The notes under the pieces are model-generated. The model saw only the letters and a program-made list of their open reading frames with translations, searched no databases and had not been told where the DNA came from. A DNA stretch of 39,398 nucleotides, from assembly GCA_016183175.1 (NCBI GenBank), contig JACPFC010000022.1, positions 1 through 39,398 on the forward strand, in the 5' to 3' direction. Below, piece after piece: positions 33,783 to 39,398 of the stretch. A program made the translations under genes and the position numbers. Every line of letters starts with the position of its first letter. Within the stretch, counting starts at the first letter, position 1. The stretch comes from Deltaproteobacteria bacterium (lineage in GTDB: Bacteria; UBA10199; SBBF01).

Positions 33783-34502
33783 GTGAAAACAATCGTTTTT
33801 TGTAATCAAAAAGGGGGAGTGGGAAAGACGACATCGGCGGTAAATATTGCCGCATCGCTTGCCGACCTTGGAAAGAAAATCCTCTTGATCGACATGGATC
33901 CGCAGGGGAATGCCGGAAGTGGATTGGGAATCAACAAATATCGGGTGGAAAAAAGCGTTTATCACGCCCTCATCGGGGATATTCCCTTCTCTCAAATTGT
34001 CCGCCGGACCGATATTGAAAATTTCTTTGTCGCCCCCTCCAACCGCGATCTCATCGGCGCGGAACTGGAGCTCGTCTCCGCCTTTGCCCGGGAGGTGAAG
34101 CTGAAAAATGCCATTAAAGAGGTGGTCGATCAGTTTGACTATATCCTCATCGACTGTCCTCCTTCACTCAACCTTCTTACCGTTAACGCCCTGACGGCGG
34201 CAGACTCCGCCATCATTCCGGTTCAGTGCGAATACTACGCCCTCGAGGGGATCTCCGAACTGGTCCACACGATCGATCTCATTCAGCAGAGTCTCAATCC
34301 CGACCTTACCATCGCCGGAATCATCCTCACGATGTTCGACTCCCGGAACAATTTGGCGCATCAGGTGGCCGAAGAGGTGAGGAACTATTTTAAAGAGAAA
34401 GTTTTCAAAACGGTCATCCCGAGGAGCGTCAAGCTCTCCGAGTCCCCTTCACATGGCCTTCCGATTCAGCTCTACGATCCCAAATCGCGCGGGAACATAT
34501 AA
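33783..34502 (+). CDS. parA: Chromosome partitioning ATPase ParA/Soj, C-terminal frameshift
   Basis: 239 residues. The deviant Walker A KGGVGKTTSAVNIA (10-23), DMDPQGNAGSGLG, Walker B ILIDCPPSLNLLT and SESPSHGLPIQLYDPKSRG are canonical. It moves ParB-parS complexes by ATP-driven DNA binding. Normally the protein continues about ten or more residues after KSRG with a helix. Here the frame ends GNI-stop, while the +1 register continues TYKMLAHEIIHRSGQIQKGG to a stop at 34582-34584, which looks like the lost C-terminus. A one-base indel near 34491 is implied. Confidence 0.93.
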   Translation: MKTIVFCNQKGGVGKTTSAVNIAASLADLGKKILLIDMDPQGNAGSGLGINKYRVEKSVYHALIGDIPFSQIVRRTDIENFFVAPSNRDLIGAELELVSAFAREVKLKNAIKEVVDQFDYILIDCPPSLNLLTVNALTAADSAIIPVQCEYYALEGISELVHTIDLIQQSLNPDLTIAGIILTMFDSRNNLAHQVAEEVRNYFKEKVFKTVIPRSVKLSESPSHGLPIQLYDPKSRGNI

Positions 34503-34584
34503 AATGCTGGCTCATGAAATCATTCATCGAAGCGGCCAGATTCAGAAGGGGGGGCTTACGCTCATTCAAGGGGAAGTTTCCTAA

Positions 34585-34733
34585 AAATAAATTCCAAATT
34601 CCAAATGACAAATTCCAAACAATGGCAAAATTCCAATGACAAAAATTCCAAATATTTAAGTTTTGGATATTTGACATTGTATTTTGGAGTTTGTTTGGAA
34701 TTTGGAATTTGAGATTTGGAATTTCAGTGCATG
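34585..34733. repeat. ATTCCAA/TTGGAAT palindromic repeat, copy 2
   Basis: Multiple AAATTCCAAATTCCAAATG-type units on the left and TTTGGAATTTGGAATTTGAG on the right form a long hairpin filling the parA-parB gap. It is the same family as 5921-6070. The right arm would translate as FGIWNLRFGIS if read through, but the parB start lies beyond it. Confidence 0.75.
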
Positions 34734-34756
34734 AATGCACGGAAAGGTTTGCTGAT

Positions 34757-35644
34757 ATGCAAGAAAGAAAGGCATTGGGAAAAGGGCTAAGCTCACTTAT
34801 TCCCATGGGCATGGGGAGCCGCGCGGACCCCGCGAGCAAAAATTATCTTGAGTGTCCCCTCGCCGATATCGTTCCCAACCAGAGCCAGCCGCGAAAACTT
34901 TTTGACAAGGCGTCGATCGATGAACTTGCGGCGTCGATCGAAGAACGGGGGGTTCTCCAACCGCTGATCGTCCGGAGGCTGGGAGGCGGCAAATACGAAC
35001 TGGTCGCCGGCGAACGCCGATACCGCGCGGCCCAACAGTTGCGCCTCGAAAAAATACCGGTCGTCATCAAGGATGTCGGCCCGCAGGAAATCCTCGAGAT
35101 CGCGCTCATCGAAAATCTCCAGAGGGAAGATTTGAATCCCATCGAAGAGGCGCTGGCGTACAAGGAACTTCTGGACCGCTATCAGTACACGCAGGATGAA
35201 GTGGCCAAACGACTCGGCAGGGACCGTTCCAGCATCGCCAACGCCATCCGTCTTTTGAAGCTTCCCGAAAGCGTTCGCGCCTACATCATCGCCGGAAAAA
35301 TTTCGATGGGGCACGCGCGCGCCATCCTCGGCATCGAGGGGAGAGAGAATCAGGAGACCCTTGCGGATGAAATCATCAAAAATAATCTCTCCGTCCGCGA
35401 GATCGAGGAGTGGATCCGCAGGCTGAAAGAAAAAGGGGCGTCTGCTTTGGAGGTGGTGAAGGCCGAACCGGAAACGAAAAAGTCGGAAATCACCGCGAAT
35501 CCCTTCCGACAGGTGGAGGAGCAACTGAAAATGGCGCTTCAGACAAAGGTGCAGATCAAATCGGACGGCAGGAAGGGGAAAATCGTCATTCACTTCAGTT
35601 CCCGCGAGGAATTCGAACGGCTTTACCAAAAAATTCGCGCTTGA
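34757..35644 (+). CDS. parB: Chromosome partitioning protein ParB/Spo0J
   Basis: 295 residues. The N-terminal RKALGKGLSSLIP is the ParA-interacting segment; the CTPase/N domain has GVLQPLIVRR and GERRYRAAQQL with the arginine motif, then LIENLQREDLNPIEEALAY; the HTH region TQDEVAKRLGRDRSSIANAIRLLKLP reads parS; the C-terminal dimer domain ends KGKIVIHFSSREEFERLYQKI. ATG 34757 has AAAGG nine bases upstream. It would act on the parS sites at 32476 and 33522. The frame extends upstream into the repeat but without homology. Confidence 0.97.
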   Translation: MQERKALGKGLSSLIPMGMGSRADPASKNYLECPLADIVPNQSQPRKLFDKASIDELAASIEERGVLQPLIVRRLGGGKYELVAGERRYRAAQQLRLEKIPVVIKDVGPQEILEIALIENLQREDLNPIEEALAYKELLDRYQYTQDEVAKRLGRDRSSIANAIRLLKLPESVRAYIIAGKISMGHARAILGIEGRENQETLADEIIKNNLSVREIEEWIRRLKEKGASALEVVKAEPETKKSEITANPFRQVEEQLKMALQTKVQIKSDGRKGKIVIHFSSREEFERLYQKIRA

Positions 35645-35738
35645 AATGTTACAGGGAAATTGGTAGCTTAAAGCCTCAATGTCAATACTGATGCGCGAGA
35701 CCGCCGTCGTTAAGACCGCAATGAGCAAGGAGGGAACC

Positions 35739-36146
35739 ATGTTTGGCGAAAAAGGGGAGGTGCTTAAAATGAACGACCACGCTAAAGAGGTGAGCACGAT
35801 TTTGGATCGCGACTCATCATTTGAGGGAAAAATGACCTTTGAAGGGTGCGTGGTGATCAACGGCCGCTTTAAGGGGGAGGTTTTTTCGGAAGGAAGCCTG
35901 ATTATCGGCCAAGGGGGATATGTGGAAGGGCGGGTCGATATCGGCTCCATTCAGATTCAGGGAGAGGTCCGGGGGAATATCGTCGCCAAGGAAAAAATCG
36001 AGATCAACTCGCCGGCCGTTGTGCAGGGGGATATTCAGGCCCCATCGCTCATCATTAAAGAGGGGGCGGTCTTCGAAGGGAACTGCTCCATGGGTCGGCG
36101 GGAAAATCAGAACGTAGTTGATTTTGCGCCAAGAACCGCCGAGTAG
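35739..36146 (+). CDS. Bactofilin 1
   Basis: A 135-residue polymer-forming cytoskeletal protein (bactofilin/DUF583). STILDRDSSFEGKMTFEGCVVINGRFKGEVFSEGSLIIG, then EGRVDIGSIQIQGEVRGNIVAKEKIEI, shows the right-handed beta-helix repeats of six to seven residues per face. AAGGAGGG ending about five bases before ATG 35739 picks this start over upstream ATGs. It follows parB by 94 bases. In Myxococcus bactofilins BacNOP scaffold ParAB at the subpolar region, so a similar link is likely. About 75 percent similar by eye to the second bactofilin at 38686. Confidence 0.92.
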   Translation: MFGEKGEVLKMNDHAKEVSTILDRDSSFEGKMTFEGCVVINGRFKGEVFSEGSLIIGQGGYVEGRVDIGSIQIQGEVRGNIVAKEKIEINSPAVVQGDIQAPSLIIKEGAVFEGNCSMGRRENQNVVDFAPRTAE

Positions 36147-36294
36147 GGGGCGAACCGACCCGCCAGTTGTCCATAATACCCGAAAAATAAAATTGATTAT
36201 TAGCGTAGTCCTTGCTTGACCGACACGACGGTTGTTGCTAGGTCAGGCCGGAAGGGGGTTGAAAGCTCAAGCTTCGCCAAGGAGGGCTTTCGCC

Positions 36295-38475
36295 ATGCAT
36301 AAAAAATTCCTTTCCCTGACAGCGACACTGTTTTTCATTCTGTCTTCTTCAATCGGCCGAACGGCCGAAATTTCGGTGAGCGACGGTGCGACCGATGCCC
36401 TCGATGGAAGCGACAGCAGTTGCTCCCTCCGTGAGGCAATTGCCAATGCCAACAACAACACGGCGACCTATGCCGACTGCACGGCCGGTTCGGGCGACGA
36501 CACAATAACCATTCCGGAGTTGACCTATACCTTTCTCCTTTCAAGCTTCCCTTTATACATCACCTCGAACATGACCATTCAGGGGGCAGGGGCCGGCTCG
36601 ACAATCATCGATGCCGCCTCTCTCAATCGGGTGTTTGAAATCAGGAGCGGAAACTCTCCAACCGTCGAGCTGAAAGACATGACCATCACCGGCGGGTCGG
36701 CAAGTTCCGGAGGGGGCATCTATCTTTATAATACTTCAAGTTCAACAACCGTGACGCTAACGCTGGCCGGCGTGGCCGTTTCGGGCAATGCCGCGACAAC
36801 GGGCGGCGCCGGCCTGTATATTGACAGTCGCGGAACGACAACCGTGACCGTCAGCGACAGCATAATTTCGGGGAATACCGCCGCCGGTTCCACAGTTACA
36901 AAAGGGGCCGGCATCTACGCCGCTTCCAGCAACGGCGGATCGCTCACGTTGACCCTGTCCCACAGCGCCATTTCGGGAAACACCGGTTCATTAAGCGGAA
37001 GCGGTTCGGTATCGGGGGGTGGGGCCCATTTTTATTCCGCGGCGACCTCGGCATCGTCATCGGTGACGGTTTCCATCATCGACAGCACCATTTCGGAAAA
37101 CGACATCACCGCCAGTTCGACAGCCAGTGGTGGCGGGATTTACCTGCTCTCCTACGCCAGCTCGACGTACCCCAGCAATCTGTCATTTTCATTGTCGAAC
37201 AGCACCGTATCCGGAAATACAGCCGTCAGTTCAGGCAACTATGGTTATGGGGGAGGGATCTATGTGAAGGCGAGCGGTTCGTCGGCTGATACGACGGCCC
37301 ATCTCACAAACAGCACCGTTTCGGGAAATACCATCGATTCGGCCAAGTACGCGTATGGGGGAGGGATCTATGCGAGCGACTCGGGAACAACGCTCGGCAT
37401 GTATGGCGTGACGATCGCGGACAATACAGCCGGTACCGCCACGACGACAAAAGGGGGAGGGCTCTATGCAAGTTCGGCAAACGTCTCCCTTCAAAGCGCC
37501 CTTATTGCCGACAACAGCGCCTCCACCTCAAATCCCGAGTGTTACGGCGCCATCGCAACGGCGAATTACAGTTTGATCGAGGACAACGACTCGTCCGGTT
37601 GCACCATCACTGACGGAAGCGTTTTGACGGATGATCCCTTGCTCGCCTCCCTGGCGGACAATGGCGGCCCCACGCAGACACATGCCCTGCCATTGGGGAG
37701 TGTGGCCATAGACGCCGACGACTCAACCGACGGATGTGTCGATTCCAACGGGGATCCGCTTACAACCGATCAGCGGGGATACAGCCGCGACGACGGCGAC
37801 GGCGACTGCGACATTGGGGCCTACGAGGTGGTGGAACATGAAGCGGGGGACGACTGCTCGGACGGCGACGACAACGACGGCGACGGCGTTTCCGACAGCG
37901 ACGACTTCGACTGCGGCGGAACGGAGAGCTCCTGCACCAATTCCGCGGATGACGATGTCGATGGCTCCACCGACTGTGACGACTCCGATTGTTCCTATCA
38001 TTCAAATTGCGGCGGCGCCGAATCGTCCTGTGACGACGATTTGGACAACGACGAAGACGGTTTGACCGACTGCGCCGACGACGATTGCACCAGCGTCTCC
38101 GCCTGCGTGGAGGTCTGCACCGGCGGGGCGGATGAAGATGAAGATGGCTCTGCCGACTGTGACGACAGCGACTGCGTAACCGATTCCGCCTGCACCGAAA
38201 TTTCCGCTCCGGCCGGTGAAGAGGCCGAAGAAGAAACAACCGCAACGGAGGAAGAAACGACCGAAACGGAAGAGGAGACCGTGACGACGGAGTCCGACTG
38301 CACCAACGGCTCTGATGACGACAATGACGGAGCTATCGATTGTAACGATTCCGATTGCGCCGCCGATCCCGCCTGTGCCCCGGCCGGCGACACCGGTGCC
38401 GATGAAGGGGAAGGAGATGAGTCAACTTCCGATAGCGAGGCGAGGGGGGGAGGGGGGTGTAGTTTGGTACGGTGA
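36295..38475 (+). CDS. CSLREA-domain right-handed beta-helix surface protein with Cys/Asp-rich stalk
   Basis: 726 residues. Signal peptide MHKKFLSLTATLFFILSSSI, cleaved after about GRTA. The CSLREAIANANN motif (about 43-54) marks the CSLREA N-terminal domain. About 90-440 is a beta-helix with repeated ISGNTA/GGGIYL units, closing with the choice-of-anchor Q motif NGGPTQTHALPLGS. The C-terminal 250 residues are acidic repeats of the C-x-DG-x-D-x-DG-x-x-DCDDSDC type, probably calcium-binding, then a Glu/Thr stalk. It ends GGGGCSLVR without a membrane helix. AAGGAGGG nine bases before ATG 36295 fixes the start. Secreted or surface-anchored adhesin-like protein, paired with bactofilin 1. Confidence 0.88.
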   Translation: MHKKFLSLTATLFFILSSSIGRTAEISVSDGATDALDGSDSSCSLREAIANANNNTATYADCTAGSGDDTITIPELTYTFLLSSFPLYITSNMTIQGAGAGSTIIDAASLNRVFEIRSGNSPTVELKDMTITGGSASSGGGIYLYNTSSSTTVTLTLAGVAVSGNAATTGGAGLYIDSRGTTTVTVSDSIISGNTAAGSTVTKGAGIYAASSNGGSLTLTLSHSAISGNTGSLSGSGSVSGGGAHFYSAATSASSSVTVSIIDSTISENDITASSTASGGGIYLLSYASSTYPSNLSFSLSNSTVSGNTAVSSGNYGYGGGIYVKASGSSADTTAHLTNSTVSGNTIDSAKYAYGGGIYASDSGTTLGMYGVTIADNTAGTATTTKGGGLYASSANVSLQSALIADNSASTSNPECYGAIATANYSLIEDNDSSGCTITDGSVLTDDPLLASLADNGGPTQTHALPLGSVAIDADDSTDGCVDSNGDPLTTDQRGYSRDDGDGDCDIGAYEVVEHEAGDDCSDGDDNDGDGVSDSDDFDCGGTESSCTNSADDDVDGSTDCDDSDCSYHSNCGGAESSCDDDLDNDEDGLTDCADDDCTSVSACVEVCTGGADEDEDGSADCDDSDCVTDSACTEISAPAGEEAEEETTATEEETTETEEETVTTESDCTNGSDDDNDGAIDCNDSDCAADPACAPAGDTGADEGEGDESTSDSEARGGGGCSLVR

Positions 38476-38609
38476 TTATCGAAATGAGAATTCGCTGTCA
38501 GTGATTTGACGGTTTTATTGCTAATTTTAGAATCGACGAGGTCCCCCCTTTTCTGTATCCTGCCGAAAATACATAATATTTTTAAACAGCAAAGCTCCTA
38601 TGTGTCTTG

Positions 38610-38625
38610 GCATGAGAATTGCTAT
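38610..38625 (+). promoter_or_regulatory. Sigma-54 promoter candidate for the second bactofilin cassette
   Basis: TGGCATGAGAATTGCT: GG at 38611-38612 and GC at 38623-38624 with exactly ten bases between, close to the consensus TGGCACG-N4-TTGCW. The expected start of transcription is about 50 bases before the bactofilin ATG at 38686. The gap 38476-38609 shows no gene. Confidence 0.6.
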
Positions 38626-38685
38626 TTACTTCTCGAAGGGGTATTTTTAGGAGTTTCACATCAACTATTATAAAGGAGGGGTCAT

Positions 38686-39120
38686 ATGGGAGAGAAGGCA
38701 GAGGCGCTCAAATTGAGCCATCAGTCCGGGGAGGTAGATTTCAGAGAAATAAACCCAAAGGAGGTAAACACCGTTATCGATCGCGGCTCCTCCTTCGAGG
38801 GGAACATGACCTTTGACGGATGCGTGGTCATCAATGGCCGCCTGAAGGGGGAGATCTTTTCCGAGGGGAGCCTTGTGATCGGCGAGGGGGGTCTTGTGGA
38901 GGGAAGGATCGAGATCGGCTCCATCCAGGTTCATGGCGAGGTGAAAGGGGATATCGTCGCCAAGGAAAAAATCGAAATCGACTCGCCGGCGGTGGTGCAG
39001 GGAGACATCGCGGCCCCGTCACTGACCATCAAAGAGGGGGCGGTGTTCGAGGGAAACTGCTCCATGGGGAAGAGGGAAAATCAGAGGGTGGTCAAGTTCG
39101 CCCCGCAAAGCGGCAAGTAG
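38686..39120 (+). CDS. Bactofilin 2
   Basis: 144 residues, paralogue of bactofilin 1: NTVIDRGSSFEGNMTFDGCVVINGRLKGEIFSEGSLVIG, IGSIQVHGEVKGDIVAKEKIEI, DSPAVVQGDIAAPSLTIKEGAVFEGNCSMGKRENQ. The N-terminus is longer and different. AAAGGAGGGG precedes ATG 38686 at good spacing. Like bactofilin 1 it is followed by a CSLREA surface protein gene, so a two-gene cassette has been duplicated. Bactofilins polymerise without nucleotide into membrane-associated filaments. Confidence 0.93.
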   Translation: MGEKAEALKLSHQSGEVDFREINPKEVNTVIDRGSSFEGNMTFDGCVVINGRLKGEIFSEGSLVIGEGGLVEGRIEIGSIQVHGEVKGDIVAKEKIEIDSPAVVQGDIAAPSLTIKEGAVFEGNCSMGKRENQRVVKFAPQSGK

Positions 39121-39189
39121 AACGTGTGCGGTTTGAATCGGGGAGTGTAAACAAGGGAGGATATAAATACGCGTCGAATATTTTTGTCC

Positions 39190-39398
39190 ATGACAGCGGC
39201 GATTATTGCGGCTGTTTTGCCGTCCATCGGCTGGGCGGCCACGATCACGGTCACCTCCGGTTCGACCGATGAGCTGGGGACCAACAGCTCCTGTTCCCTC
39301 CGCGAGGCGATCATCAATGCCAACAATGATGCGGCCACCTATGCCGATTGCACGGCGGGGTCGGGGGATGACACCATTTCCATCCCCGCGGGGACCTA
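39190..39398 (+). CDS. CSLREA-domain surface protein 2, N-terminal part (3' end outside window)
   Basis: The visible residues, MTAAIIAAVLPSIGWAATIT then SCSLREAIINANNDAATYAD, CTAGSGDDTISIPAGT, align with the N-terminus of the 36295 gene. The start is uncertain: a strong GGGAGG (39155-39160) is followed by AUA at 39163 in frame, which would give a proper signal peptide with NTRRIFLS; the first ordinary starts are TTG 39184 and ATG 39190, which lie 23 and 29 bases from the Shine-Dalgarno. The frame has a TAA at 39148-39150 upstream. An ATG-to-ATA change or a non-standard start is possible. Confidence 0.8.
   Translation, partial: MTAAIIAAVLPSIGWAATITVTSGSTDELGTNSSCSLREAIINANNDAATYADCTAGSGDDTISIPAGT

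Noticed and set aside
34793-35950. A 385-codon minus-strand open frame across parB and bactofilin 1.
   Set aside because: It spans two clear genes antisense and has no recognisable protein features.
36230-36262. GGTCAGGCCGGAAGG resembles the GGAA-tetraloop region of bacterial SRP RNA.
   Set aside because: The conserved 3' side (AAGCAGCC type) is absent and the flanks do not pair, so this is not a 4.5S RNA; it lies in the leader of the CSLREA gene.

Overview
The window is the chromosomal origin region of a Gram-negative bacterium. The order gyrB-recF-dnaN-dnaA (leftward) facing rpmH-rnpA-yidD-yidC (rightward), followed by mnmE, mnmG, rsmG, parA and parB, is the classical oriC neighbourhood. 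YidC carries a large periplasmic domain and there are lipoproteins and a TatA, so the cell is Gram-negative. ParAB next to bactofilins, Cys/Asp-rich secreted proteins and the abundance of short palindromic repeats suggest a deltaproteobacteria-like lineage (Myxococcota, Bdellovibrionota or UBA10199 type). That placement is inference; there is no rRNA gene here to confirm it.

Layout. 1-8.4 kb: tail of a sigma factor with a membrane partner, a PuuD-like membrane protein, a pterin cluster (folB, folE, a broken queD), a HAD-Nudix fusion, an ABC-2 exporter pair, gamma-glutamyltransferase and a decayed DUF5131 gene. 8.4-15.1 kb: gyrB, recF, dnaN and dnaA, with two candidate oriC intergenic segments. 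15.1-20.9 kb: rpmH, rnpA, yidD, then an insertion (MNT-HEPN pair and a REP-associated transposase), then yidC, a lipase-like hydrolase and a zinc-ribbon protein. 20.9-30.4 kb: accessory stretch with two AAA-DUF4143 ATPases, a protein with TIKI/TraB-like features plus an acidic lipoprotein candidate, a PIN toxin with a frameshifted antitoxin, mnmE, tatA and several secreted orphans. 30.5-39.4 kb: mnmG, an AT-rich parS-bearing segment with rsmG, parA, parB, then two tandem copies of a bactofilin plus CSLREA/beta-helix surface-protein cassette, the last one cut by the window edge.

How it fits together. The core genes run replication initiation (DnaA, DnaN, GyrB), origin segregation (ParA, ParB, two parS sites), membrane protein insertion (YidD, YidC) and tRNA wobble modification (MnmE, MnmG). 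The bactofilins may position ParAB or envelope machinery, as in Myxococcus, and the linked beta-helix proteins are probable cell-surface structures.

The most striking points are: a RecF that lacks its Walker A segment; a queD gene with two in-frame stops yet full-length homology; palindromic repeats that have become coding sequence (GGT signal peptide, HAD-Nudix linker, RnpA N-terminus, YidC loop, transposase interior); and the duplicated bactofilin-surface protein cassette beside parAB, its second copy behind a good sigma-54 promoter match. No tRNA, rRNA or CRISPR array was seen.
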